Assembly: GCA_026874595.1 (NCBI GenBank)
Contig: CM049312.1
Coordinates: forward strand, 76,789,429 to 76,853,428
DNA: 64,000 nucleotides
Direction: 5' to 3'
From: Sipunculus nudus
Lineage: Eukaryota > Annelida > Sipuncula > Golfingiida > Sipunculidae
Shown in pieces: positions 34,535-46,018 of this stretch. The notes beneath the pieces were generated by a model, which did no database searches, was not told the origin of the DNA, and saw only the letters and a program-made list of their open reading frames with translations. Each line of letters begins with the position of its first letter. The first letter of the stretch is position 1. The translations under genes were made by a program, and so were the position numbers.

Positions 34535-36345
34535 GCAACTACTTGTATCCGCCTAAATCAGAGTAGAACGGGTGAAGTGTTGCATATTAGCATGGATGTC
34601 TGCAGCCAAATTGTGTCTGTAGGTTGCGCTACCTACCAAAAAATCCAGAAAGCTCTATACACATGCAAAACTTTGGCCCAATCAGTCAAATGGTTCCCAA
34701 GATATGAGCTTGGATATCTGCTGCAAAAATAGAATGCAGGTGGCGCCACCTGTCATAAAATCAAGAGAGCTGTCGGGGATGTATAAACTTGCAAAATTTT
34801 AGGCAGATATGTCAAACCACTGCCGAGATATGAGTGATTTTATCCCATGGCAGACAAATAGATGGGAGCTGTGCAAACATGGCTGCAGGTGGCGCCACCA
34901 GTTTTGCGTATGATAAAGAGCTATGTGAGATTTATACACATGCAAAATTTTGGCCCAATCGGTCAAACTGTTCCCTAGATATGAGCTTGGATGTCTGCAG
35001 CGTAAACGTGAATGTAGGTGGCGCCACCTGTCATAAAATCAGAAAAGCTATCCAGGATGTATAAGCATGCCGAATTTCAGGTGAATTAGTCAAACCACTG
35101 CAGAGATATGAGTGATTTTAACCCAAGGCAGACGAACAGATGGACACTGTGCAAACATGGTTGCAGGTGGTGCCACCATTTTCGGTGTTTGTTATAAAGC
35201 TCTCCAAGGGCTACATTTGTGCAAAACAATTTTCCTGATCGGTCAAACGGTTCCTGAGATATGAGCTTGGATGTCTGCAGCGTAAACGTGAATGTAGGTG
35301 GCGCCACCTGTCATAAAATCAGAAAAGCTATCCAGGATGTATAAGCATGCCAAATTTCAGGTGAATTAGTCAAGTCACTGCAGAGATATGAGTGATTTTA
35401 ACCCAAGGCAGACAAACAGATGGACACTGTGCAAACATGGTTGCAGGTAGCGCCACCATTTTTGGTGTATGTTATAAAGCTCTCCTAGGGCTACATTTGT
35501 GCAAAAGAATTTTCCTGATCGGTCAAACGGTTCCCGAGATATGAGCTTTGATGTCTGCAGCGTAAACATGAATGTAGGTGGCGCCACCTGTCATAAAATC
35601 AGAAAAGCTATCCAGGATGTATACGCATGCCCAATTTCAGGTGAATTAGTCAAACCACTGCAGAGATATGAGTGATTTTAACCCAAGGCAGACGAACAGA
35701 TGGACACTGTGCAAACATGGTTGCAGGTGGCGCCACCATTTTTGGTGTATGTTATAAAGCTCTCCAAGGGCTACATTTGTGCAAAAGAATTTTCCTGATC
35801 GGTCAAACGGTTCCCGAGATATGAGCTTGGATGTCTGCAGGGTAAACATGAATGTAGGTGGCGCTACCTGTCATAAAATCAGAAAAGCTATCCAGGATGT
35901 TTACGCATGCCCAATTTCAGGTGAATTAGTCAAGTCACTGCAGAGATATGAGTGATTTTAACCCAAGGCAGACGAACAGATGGACACTGTGCAAACATGG
36001 TTGCAGGTGGCGCCACCATTTTTGGTGTATGTTATAAAGCTCTCCGAGGGCTACATTTTTGCAAAAAAATTTTCCTGATCGGTCAAACGGTTCCCGAGAT
36101 ATGTGGGTTTATGTGTGGAAACAGACGCACAAACGGACGCAGAGCGCAAAGGAAAGGTCAGAGGTCAAAACAAAATCGGGGCGCAGCAGTTCACATGTGA
36201 CCCGAACATAATCCCGGGTTTGGGAAAATTCCGCCCAGCGGTTACGGAGGAGTTCTCCGGACACCTACGCGGCGGCGGCGGCGGCGGAGGCGGCGGCGGC
36301 CAGCTGAAAACATAGTATCCGCAAAACTCTGTTTTGGCGGATACA
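34535..36345 (+). repeat. Family B element: 280-bp tandem array with terminal hairpin
   Basis: The GGTGGCGCCACC palindrome occurs at 34739, 34888, 35017, 35166, 35297, 35446, 35577, 35726, 35857 and 36006 (some with one change). Spacing alternates near 149 and 131, giving a 280-bp unit built from two diverged ~140-bp halves. Half-units share 'GAGATATGAG', 'CATGC(A/C)(A/C)AATTT' and 'GTCAAAC' blocks. The array ends in an ACAGACGCACAAACGGACGC stretch, a GGC-rich run (36269-36300) and a hairpin at 36315-36344 (GTATCCGCAAAA / TTTTGGCGGATAC). Open frames of 60-80 codons track the repeat and are not genes. Confidence 0.9.
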
Positions 36346-36349
36346 ATTA

Positions 36350-37105
36350 CACATAAATTGTGGCTTCCATTTCATGAACAAAGGCATTATGTAAAGACAA
36401 ATAGTTCTTTTCTATCCATGCAATGAATGATTCAAATAAACCAGACTTTCATCTCTAATACCAAGCAAAAAGAACAATATCAGTCTCAATATGTTTATTC
36501 TTTAGGGCATGAATCATGTTTTGCACATCACTCTGTAGAATCAATGTTTAAGAAGAATTTGTTGTCAATTACCCAAGGGCAGAGCTATTTACAGGTTGTT
36601 GGTAGAGCTATTTCTGGTGAGGACAGACAAAAATGCTCTCAGACTGATCATACTTTGCACAAAACCATGCCAAACCAGAAACACCGATTTTTGCTGTGGG
36701 ATTTGTGACATTCTCCCAGCAGAAGCTCCTATAACCTCCATCATGATTGTTTACAGCTTGATGCCATCCGTTTGGTTCCCGAGGTTTACCAGACACTTAA
36801 AGCCATTTTTATGGACTCTGCAATGTTCAAACATAAGTATTAAAGCTTAGCTCTGTTGGTTCTGGTGACATTTCCTCCGTGTATGGCAGCTGGCACGTTT
36901 AACCCACTGGCAGAGCTCATATATTGATCTTACTCTGAACACAGTAAAAAAATGTTGGCTCTGAGACTGCTTTTTGCTCTATCCTGCTTTTTTTGGACAT
37001 CTATATTTCATCTAATGTAACCAGCAGCATACTTTATGGGCTTTCATAACAGAGAGTCTCACATGGTGTCATCAAGGTGTTAATTCAACATCCAAGCTCT
37101 GCACC
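36350..37105. other. Unannotated sequence
   Basis: Overlapping frames on both strands near 36427-36850 have no family support. No repeat recognised. Confidence 0.35.
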
Positions 37106-37107
37106 AG

Positions 37108-37482
37108 ATATGTCGAGCGTGGTGGTGTGATGGTTAGTGTGCTGGACTCTTTAAGTGCAAGGTTGTGGGTTTGCATACCAATCTGACCTTTTTTCCGCGC
37201 TAAGACTAATAGCCAAAGTCCTTACCACTAGTGTGTTCTCTTTACCCAGGAGTGAATGGGTACTGGTCAAACATCGGCAGCAGGAAAATGTAATATGAAT
37301 AACCTTCTTGCACCTTTTATGGCTTTTTGAGTTGTAATGCATACTCCCCCCATGAGTTAAGAAAAGCTGCAAGAATGAACAGGCCCTAAAGAGCAGGAAG
37401 GCAAAGTGTGAAGTCTTGTGAGACTGACAACATCGGTGGTATCAGACTATAAACCCCTACCTTTTACCTTTACCTAAAATAT
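37108..37482 (+). repeat. tRNA-derived SINE (family S1)
   Basis: The head reads GTGGTGTGATGGTTAGTGTG (A-box region), and GGGTTTGCATACC (B-box-like) follows about 35 bp later. The body includes 'CCTTACCACTAGTGTG' and 'GTGAATGGGTACTGGTC'. The end is GGTATCAGACTATAAACCCC with a CTTTTACCTTTACC tail. A reverse-orientation copy is at 45642-46006, sharing head, body and tail. Confidence 0.8.
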
Positions 37483-37484
37483 AC

Positions 37485-38080
37485 GCTACTATACCATCTG
37501 GTTCACCCCCTGATGTACAGATGTGCTTGATCACCAAACTGTCAGTCAATCTCAAGTTTTCATTCAGATCAACCATGCTCCACTTGAGCATACTCTGAAG
37601 GTGATGGTGCTGACTTGCCCATAATTTCAGTATTTAAATGATCAAAATTCTGTGTGCATGGGCATACAGTACATGTGTGAATCCCTCATACTTATTAAAC
37701 ACAAATTTACAGTTCTCCGCATAGCAGATCTGTATTTTTCATAATTTTTTAAAGACTTATTTGAGGCTTATTTTATTTTGTTGTTATCAAACTCTTAAAC
37801 AAAAATGTAGCTCTGATGTCAACCATACAGAATTTAGATGAACTTGAAGAGTTGTTCAGTATACCAATTTATAAGTTCCTAAACTTCCTTTATTGAGGTT
37901 GCCTATGGCATGCAAAGTATTTTGTTTAGAATTCAATTAAATTCAACAGTCAAATTGAGTCCAAGTCTTTATCTTGATGTAAACATGTGTATGATGTTCC
38001 ATTCCTTCTCGGGAGAACATTCCTTCTCTTTCTTTTTATCTAAATGATTTTTTGTTCCAGGTACCCACCTCCATATTTGA
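37485..38080. other. Unannotated sequence
   Basis: No feature recognised. Confidence 0.4.
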
Positions 38081-38081
38081 A

Positions 38082-38455
38082 TGCTAGCTTAACATAGTAT
38101 GAACATCTGCAAAATTCAATTCCTGTTTCTTAAATTACTACATTTACAGGGCAGTATCACAAGCTTCTTCTCGTATTTTATAATCCTGGTGTTAACCAGG
38201 CTGGTGAACCATGCACCTTCAGGCCCTGGTTGTGTAAGTGTCCCTATTGTTGGGTCATACCACCAATACTACCTCGTAAAGGTGCACTTGTTTATGAGTG
38301 AAACATAAGTGTGGGGCATAGCCTCGCAGTAGAGCCTACAGAGTGCTCACACTGGGTTGGGGCTGAATAATCTCACTGCCACGGGTAAGATTCGAACTTG
38401 CAATTCCCCGGCTAGCTTAGAGTCCTGTGCTCTACCCCTAGAGCACAGATGCCTG
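38082..38455 (-). repeat. S2 SINE-like element, near full length
   Basis: In reverse orientation it contains the tRNA-like head (GCATCTGTGCTCTAGGGGTA then GAGCACAGGACTCTAAGC, with a B-box-like GTTCGAATCTTACC) and the full S2 body. It ends at GCTAGC near 38085, without the palindromic tail module. Confidence 0.8.
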
Positions 38456-38743
38456 ATGTCTTGCTCATGAATAAGCAATTAAAAGATCTTATCGTCAGCC
38501 AACAGAAGACTGTTTCACATGATGTCAGTCTGGCTCAAAGCTGTTAGACTGAATCAAAACAACCACATACTTTTATCTCCATTTACCACACAATCCACAC
38601 ATTAATCCGTTACGACCAAGTCTGATGCAGGTTTATTTATTAGGCTAGATCAAAACATCATGACATGTCTTTTTCCAGGGCACAAACACACTGTAGGATA
38701 TTCCATTTGCACTTACACATATACACCAGTACATATATATTGG

Positions 38744-38972
38744 ATTCACTCACAAAAGAGTGCGCCTTTTGGGGGTCCTCGGTGGTATGATTACCAACCC
38801 AGGGCCCGCAGGTGCAGTAGTCACCGGGCCTGGTTAACACCTGGATATAAAATGAGAGGAAGCGTGTGATACTGCCTTGTCAAGTAGTCCGAAACCGGAA
38901 TGGAAATCTGCAGATGTACATATACTTAGTTAAGCTAGCATTAAAACAAGGGACCTATGGGTCACGACGCTC
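38744..38972 (+). repeat. S2 SINE-like element, 5'-truncated with tail
   Basis: Body from TTCACTCACAAAAGAGTG, through 'GGGCCCGCAGGTGCAGTAG' and 'CTGCAGATGTACATA', to the tail GGGACCTATGGGTCACGACG then CTCAGCTG. Confidence 0.8.
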
Positions 38973-38999
38973 AGCTGTTATATATGATAAAAAAATATT

Positions 39000-39270
39000 A
39001 TTTAGAAATGAGGCACATGCTGGTTTTGTGTGGTAATAAATATAAGCTGTATTATGAGTTGTTGTTGTTTAGCTTATGTTTGATTTTGATAGTACCTTTG
39101 GAGACAGGGAAGAGGATTGATTTCATTTATTTTATTAACAAATGGAGTGCTATTGTCACACAGATTTTGACTTGGCCATATAACTTATAAGCAGAATATA
39201 TAATATAAGGGTTTAACTATTAATTAAAAAAAATTACAAATATTGTCCCAAATATTATTTTTTTTAAATA
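39000..39270. repeat. Family L dispersed repeat, copy 1
   Basis: Aligns at high identity to 62306-62590: 'GAAATGAGGCACATG', 'TTATGAGTTGTTG', 'AACAAATGGAGTGCTATTG', 'TTTTGACTTGGCCATATAAC'. No terminal inverted repeats seen. Confidence 0.85.
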
Positions 39271-40000
39271 ATAGGAGAATAATATGATTTTTTTAAATGA
39301 AATATAACTGAAATGATTATTAAAATAATATTAAAGAATATATTCATGAATGCATTCATGAATACATTTTGAAAGTATTTGCACTGGTATTCATATACTT
39401 TCATTTTTACCTGAATTCCCATTCTTTATGCAAGAAATTTTACAATGGAGTACATAATCATATTCGTATTTAAATACAATTACAAAGTATTCGCACCATG
39501 ACTGGTATTTATTCAGTTTTCACCAAACAATGATGTTGAGAATCCAGAATATACAAAATTCACACATTTAAATAATGATCATAAGTACCTGGTTTTATGG
39601 CTTTTATTTATATTAAAAAATAACTGTAATAAATTCATTTTGGACTAATTTCACATCAATGTACACACTAGACACAGTAGGAATCTAGATTAATATTATC
39701 AACTGCATCTTTGTCTATCATTAATTTCCATCATATGATCCCTAATGATTAGTAATGAATGATATGATTTACTTCTTTATCATTAAAATTGAACTGAAAA
39801 ATACCATAGGTGACTGCATGGTGTTATTTGGAATACGTGACATTCTATCCATCGATACAAGATTCTTATATCATCAGTAACTGCAAGTTAATTTCCTGTT
39901 ATTATAAACTAACAAATTCCTTTTCTATTTTTCTTTAATTTTTTATTTAAAAACCAATAAAAATTTATTAATTTATTGTTTATTGTTATGTAGTTGGTTA
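39271..40000. other. AT-rich sequence, no feature
   Basis: No recognised feature. Contains TATTCATGAATGCATTCATG-type local palindromes near 39340. Confidence 0.4.
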
Positions 40001-40005
40001 AAACT

Positions 40006-40160
40006 ACTAGCTGAGTTGGGTTGGACACCTGGATCAACTGTGGCTGGCCATAAGCTGCCTGGATTCCCCTGTATGCCTCGCCTCAAGCATGCATAATTTG
40101 CTGAAAGTTCAACAAGGTCAACATACAGGTGACTCAAGAGGGGCTGGAGAGAGCCAAAGT
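40006..40160 (-). CDS. Possible coding segment, unidentified
   Basis: After an acceptor-like GAGACCCTGTCAG the minus strand is open for over 50 codons: TLSDFGSLQPLLSHLYVDLV, ELSANYACLRRG, GNPGSLWPATVDPGVQPNSA. Donor candidates (CACCT/GTATGT, CCAG/GTGTCC) all fall inside, so the exon end is uncertain. The composition is protein-like. No family recognised. It sits immediately left of family D copies. Confidence 0.3.
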
Positions 40161-40189
40161 CTGACAGGGTCTCATAAAAACATTAATAA

Positions 40190-40780
40190 AAGCTACAATT
40201 TTTGGCCAATTTCTTTCAGCTTTCTAAACTTAAAAGCTGAAATCCTTATGTGTGCATGATATGAAAATTATATCAACAGTGCTCACAGGAAACAAACGTG
40301 CCATGGTCAAAGTTGGGCAAAATTTAAGTTATTAATTTTACATTTATACTAATAACTTATAAAATTTGAAAAATTCATAACTAATTTTGGGTATTCAATT
40401 GAATCTTGATTAAATAATGTTACATCCCTGACAAAAAATCTCTAGCTTCAGCAATCCCCTTGTTAAGGGAGTAAATATATTTCTTGATTTTTTACAAAGT
40501 GCATCATGTTTGGGCCCATAACTTAAAACAATTACGCAATACTGACATCATTCTGGCATGTGCATAGAGAATGAAAACTATGTATATTATTTATGATTAA
40601 AGTCAGATCAGTGGTTTTGATATTAGGCAGTCTTGAAGTGTAACAATGGGTTTTTAATGGAAAAATGAAGTTTTTCATTAATATCTTGAAGGTATTAAGT
40701 CCTAGTGACCAAATTCTTGGCATGGTAGGGGGTTTTGGAGACATCTAGCTGTATGCCGAATTTAAGGAACTAAGAGCTGA
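40190..40780 (+). repeat. Family D pearl-like element, copy 3 (3'-truncated)
   Basis: Shares the D blocks up to 'GACATCTAGCTGTATGCCG' but lacks the ACGG stretch and terminal hairpin. A second D copy follows after about 65 bp. Confidence 0.8.
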
Positions 40781-40844
40781 AGCTGGGGAGCTGAGCTCTT
40801 GCAAACTGCATAACACTAGCTTGATGTAAACAATATGTTACATG

Positions 40845-41589
40845 GTGCTTGAAAACTTGAATAAAATCTACAGTTTTTGATCAACTGGTTTCAAATTTTT
40901 GGTGTTAACAGTTGAAAAGGTAACAAAAACACGCTGTGAAATTAAATCCACAGTACTTACAGGAAAAAAACGTGCCATGGTCAAAGTTGGGCAAAATTTA
41001 AGGTACCAATTTTTTATTTTTATTAATATTTTTAAAAATTTAAAAGATTTTCATCTAATTTTGGGTATACAATTTAAATTTGATTAATTAAAGTTATATT
41101 ACTGGAAAAAAGGTCCATAGCTTTAACATGTTTTGTGTTAAGTGATCAAACATCTTTCCTGATTTTTTACAAAATGCATTATGTTTGGGTCCATAACTTT
41201 TTTAAATTACATAATACAGACATAATTTCTTGAATGTACATAGGAACTATATAGAGGAATATTTATGGTAAATATGAGGAAAAACAGATGAGTGGTTTTG
41301 ATATTAGGCAGTCCTGAAGTGTGAAAATAGGTTTTTAATAAAAAATTGAGGTTTTTCCTTAATTTCTCAAAGGATTGAAGTCGAAAAGACCCAGTTTTCG
41401 GCTTGGAAGGAGATCTTGGGGACATCTAACATTATGCCGAATTTTGGATTCCTAGGTCTTACGGTTTCAAAACGTGCCACATCTACGGACGGACGGACGG
41501 ACGGACGGATGGACAGACGGACGGTCGGACGACGGACAATGGACCACGACTATAGCTCAGATGACTTATAGTCAGCTGAGCTAAAAAAT
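40845..41589 (+). repeat. Family D pearl-like element, copy 4
   Basis: Complete at its 3' end: a long (ACGG)n at about 41484-41530, the hairpin at 41554-41582, then AAAA. Very close to copy 2 in the 3' half. Confidence 0.9.
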
Positions 41590-42405
41590 GGAGGCGGTTA
41601 CCTCCAACCAAAAAAAAAAAAATATATATATTGGACTCTTCCGACAGGACATCCTATCTGGGAAAAGGTGCTAAGGAGCTGCCTCCAGAGTGTGATAAGG
41701 AGGTGGAGCAGGTTTAGCCCAAGTAAAGCTATATAGTAGCCATGGTGACTCTCCATCTGCTTAATGTAGGTGGTTACCCATGGACTGGCAGTATACCTTG
41801 ATTTAGCACAATATTGGTAATAATCATTCTAAACTGGACACCATTTATGACCATTTCGGTGGACTGAAACTTAGTTTTGTTCAGGCAGAGGTGTATTGGC
41901 TTTTCTTTTTTGACCCAACTGATATACCGGAATACCACAATGGACTGACTGAAAAGGAGCAAATTAATTACATTGTAATGTAAACGGTAAAATAGGGACA
42001 AAAAATATGATTAGCTTTCATCCATAAAGGATCTGAACAAAATATGTGCTGGGAAATATGATAACATGGGCATTTTTGTGATTAAAATAATTATTCTGCA
42101 CCAAATAAATAACTGATTACATCCTAGAACTATTGTTGCAGAATTCAAAAGGAAGTCCCATGGTGGGCCATAGATAATATACCAGAGATTAAATTGGCAT
42201 GAAGACTGAAAGGAAATAAATCAAGAAAGATAATCAAAGTTACCTACTCAATGATTACAAATTAATCTTAATTGTTTAGGATAGTGATGTTTTCTTTTCT
42301 CATTAAAGCAAGCTATTCACATGCCTTGTTTGTAGAATTTATGGGATTTCAGCTTACTCAAGAAACATATTAATGAATTTTGAGTAATACCTGTAACATT
42401 AGGTT
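41590..42405. other. Unannotated sequence
   Basis: No feature recognised beyond short A and TA runs at about 41612-41631. Confidence 0.4.
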
Positions 42406-42409
42406 CTTA

Positions 42410-42800
42410 TAACGTCCCTGTGGCAGGTGTAATAATACAACGCATGTTTACCTACAAGCTATGAGTAAACACATTACACATGCCTTTGCTGACAAACTGA
42501 AAAACCATGTGACTGGAGGTGGCTGATTGCACATGTACAAAAGTTGAAAGGTCACTAATTTGTTGGTGGTAAGAGCATGTGATTCAACTTCTCATCTTGT
42601 GCCATATGCAAAACTCTGGTCAACCTGATTTGCCACCAGACGTTGCCGTTGGACATGTTTGGGTGATGATTGGCAGTCATTTTAGCAGGCCCCAAAAATT
42701 TAAAAATAACTTAACTGGATATGAGCAAAACAGAAAAATTATGCAACTCTGTATTGGCAATTTTTTGCTATTTTTTGTAAAAGAATCAAAAGAATATTTT
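42410..42800. repeat. Family J dispersed repeat, copy 1
   Basis: Aligns to 54780-55260: 'TACAAGCT(A/G)T(G/T)AGTAAACAC', 'TGACAAAC(T/A)GAAAAA', 'GAGGTGG(C/T)TG(A/G)TTGCA', 'TTGCCACCAGA'. Type of element unknown. Confidence 0.65.
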
Positions 42801-42939
42801 TATATGCTAAACATTGCTTGCAAGAGTTTTATTTGCCTCCTGCCTTTGTTAATTTGCACTCCATCTCTAATATCAGCTGATTTTCAAACTGACTTTTGTT
42901 CTGGGTGATAGTCACACTCTGGAGACAGATTTGCATTTG

Positions 42940-43040
42940 ATTGTTATTTCTGACCTTGACCTTTTTGGCACTGGATGGTTCTTTCTGACCTTGACCTTAT
43001 TTGCACTTGTCTATTATTTCTGACCTTGACCTTATTTACA
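42940..43040. repeat. Short tandem repeat with TGACCTTGACCTT
   Basis: Three copies of TTTCTGACCTTGACCTT(T/A)TT at roughly 40-48 bp spacing. Confidence 0.8.
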
Positions 43041-43044
43041 AGGT

Positions 43045-44370
43045 TGGGACTGAGGGAGGCTAATCAATCTTCCTCTTGACATCAAAACTGCATGATAACT
43101 TAAATGATTTATTGCATACTGCAGCAATATGGGTTTGAATCCTTGCTTCAAGACCCTGTTTCAGGATATCTTGTTCACTTCCTTTGAAGTTTCCAGTGGG
43201 CTGATTGCATGTACAGACTCTGTTGAGTCTTTTATTTTCCTTTCAGGTTTTTCACACAACCTAACTGTCCAACCTTCACACTAACACTCTGTGATTTATT
43301 CTACCAATATGGTGGTGTTTCCATGGCAATGTCATTTGTTAAAATATGAGACTGCGTTATGATTGATGGTGTCCATAAATGATGTAAAGAATTGATCGCG
43401 TTTGTAGAGGGGTACATTTGTTTCACGCTTTCAATGTTATAAGCATCAAGAGCACAGACAAAGGGAATATATTATGCTTATGAGTGTATAACTGGGATAT
43501 TTATTGTTCTCTCTGGGTATTATTTGCTCAGCTGACCTTGGCTGTGCTAAGCCATAGCAATGAATCTTAAACTGTCATTCTTAAAGGTACATTGGAACAA
43601 TATGTGCTTTATATCATGCTAAATTAGTTCATTTTGACTAAATACAAACATTTCCCAGCAGAACTATCCCAGCACATGGATTAATTTACACTCTTCAATT
43701 CACCTGTTTTATATGTTGGTTATATGTGTGTGAGTAAACATGGTGTGGCTGTTTCCCATGTAACAAGACTGTGTGACCAGAAGGAAAACGAGTAGCTATC
43801 ATGTGACCAGATCCTGGACCCACCATACACATGAAGGAAATACTAATGAATTACTATTAGTTTAAAGCTTGAAAATGATTGATTTGAAAAGTTGCAAGAT
43901 ATGGCCACCAGGTGGCATGTACTATATTTGTTTTGCACCACTAATTTATGCCCGGTGCAAGCTGATTTCCACTTGTGTACAAGTATAGCAAATGGTTTTA
44001 GAATGAAATATTGGAAGATACTAAAATGTTTGAGGGAGAAACCTCTATATTTCATGTGTATTTAACATAACTGGTATGTGTTCAGGTCCCTTTCAGTCCA
44101 TCTACATGTCCATCTGGCTGTTAACTTTCAGTGAAGTTTAAGTACCTCTGTCAAAATCTTTATTTTCATCCAGACAGGTCCCTGTAAAATCTTTTTGGAA
44201 ATCCAAAATTTTCAAGATGAACCACAGACACTTTTGTTGCTTTACTGATCCTTTGCCCTTTGAAAGTCCTGTTAAAAAAATCTTTCCAGATAATCATTTT
44301 TTCTGTTTTACAGAAAATTTTCCATTTTAAATAACATTTCCTCTATTAACAGAACATATCCCATTTTTGC
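43045..44370. other. Unannotated sequence
   Basis: No exon or repeat family recognised. Confidence 0.4.
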
Positions 44371-44374
44371 AGAA

Positions 44375-44520
44375 CAACTGTGGGATACAGTCTCCCCACT
44401 ACGCTTGCAGAGCTCACCCTGTGTGGCGGCTGACCGTGAAATAACTCTCTGCTCCTCGAGTTGATGATCTCACAATTTAGAGTGCTGTGCTCTACCCCTG
44501 GACCACGAAAGCCGGTTTTA
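44375..44520 (-). repeat. S2-type tRNA-like head
   Basis: In reverse orientation CGTGGTCCAGGGGTAGAGCA (A-box region) is followed by a GAGATCATCAACTCG B-box-like region. It resembles the heads at 16292-16150 and 38455-38082. No body attached. Confidence 0.65.
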
Positions 44521-44524
44521 CAGT

Positions 44525-45635
44525 AAAGAACAGTTACTGTTGTGGAACATTTCTTCTCTCACAGAATATTTAAATGCTTTTAAGCACATTTTCTTTAAAG
44601 CACATTTTCTTTTATCGCACATTTCTTTTAAGCACATTTCCTTTGCTTCAGAACTTTTCAAGTATTGTACAGAACATTCCTGTTTTACAGACATTTTCTA
44701 GTTTTACAGAGAAATTTTTGTCTTCAGTTTACTGCAGTAGCTAGGTCTTAATTAAACACAATGTTCACATGGGTATTACCACATTGATATGCATGCATAA
44801 AAAGATTAAGCACTTTTTTAAGAAAAATATATTAATGAAAACTATTTTTGTGATTTTTAAACATATTTGTGAAAATCTATTATTTACTTCACATAAATAT
44901 CAATTCTGGTGTCATGGAAATACAAAACCACCGCTGGCTTAATTACTCTCCAAAGTAAAAGCAAAAGTACACTCTCATGCATAAAAAAAGCACTCGACAG
45001 ACTTTAAAATACGATAAATAGTCCACAAATATAGGCAGACAAATTTATAATGCCATATAATTTATGATACAAAAACATTCATGGTATAATCCATTAGCTG
45101 GAATGGTGTGTAGTCATTTTACGAAAATGAGTGGGTTTCAAACAACTCGTCCAAATCTCATTTTTTTCAAAGTCATACATCTCAATGTCAATTTCATCTG
45201 TATATTGAACACCAGTACTTCAGGCTGTGCAGAGGGACCCGTGAGCCATTAATTACCCTCTAAGTGAAAACGCCAAAAGTTTATTGCTCCGAATTTGCTC
45301 ACCTGCCTCTTATAATAAATACAATAAAACTGTTCCAGGCCAAATAGGCTGTTACATGGTTCAGTGGTATTTTCATTTGGCCTCAGGGGATCATACCATG
45401 AATTATTTACCAGTGCATTAGATTTATTGGTTCTATGGGGCCTGAGTCATAGTCATTTTTTACTGTACTCAATATGTACCATTTTCCTGCACTAACCGTT
45501 GCATTCACGATTTGCTCGGTAATGACCCCATTAAGAGCTCCTGCAATTAAATCTTAATAAAGTTCTGCTGTCAGGTGATTATTGTATCATTATCCTGTAG
45601 TTATTAACCGAATGCATAATTTTTCCAACCAAAAA
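44525..45635. other. Unannotated sequence
   Basis: Short local repeats of AAGCACATTTTCTTT near 44583-44640. Nothing else recognised. Confidence 0.4.
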
Positions 45636-45641
45636 GAAACA

Positions 45642-46006
45642 AAAAAGGTAAAGGTTTAGGTTTTGGTTTACAATCTGATATCACCCATGGGAGCCTCATC
45701 TGACTTTACACTTTCACAGATTTCCTGGTCTAAGGCCTGATCATTCATGTAGCTTTTATCAGCTCCCTGGGGAGCAATTTGCACCTGTACAAATGTTTTT
45801 GTAGACATTTAGACTTATCCATTCCACTTTTTGCCTGCTGCCCATGCATGACTAGTACCCATTCACACCTTGGTGGAGAGTGTATACCCTTGTGGTAAGG
45901 ACCTTGGCCAGGAGTCTTAGTGAGGATGGCAGTCTGTACAGGATTTAAACCAAAGACCTTGAGGTAACAAGTCAAGCGCCTTAACCATTAGGCCACCATA
46001 CTCCAT
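45642..46006 (-). repeat. tRNA-derived SINE (family S1)
   Basis: Reverse complement begins GGAGTATGGTGGCCTAATGG then TTAAGGCGC (A-box), with GGTTTAAATCC (B-box) about 40 bp on. The body carries 'CCTTACCACAAGGGTATAC' and 'GTGAATGGGTACTAGTC'. It ends in GGTGATATCAGATTGTAAAC and a CCTAAACCTTTACC tail. The S1 copy at 37108 is in plus orientation. Confidence 0.8.
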
Positions 46007-46018
46007 AACACGTCACTA

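Noticed and set aside
34111-36315. Series of near-identical 60-80-codon frames on the minus strand (e.g. ending KLFCTNVALGELY)
   Set aside because: They recur with the 280-bp repeat period and are reading frames through the tandem array, not genes.
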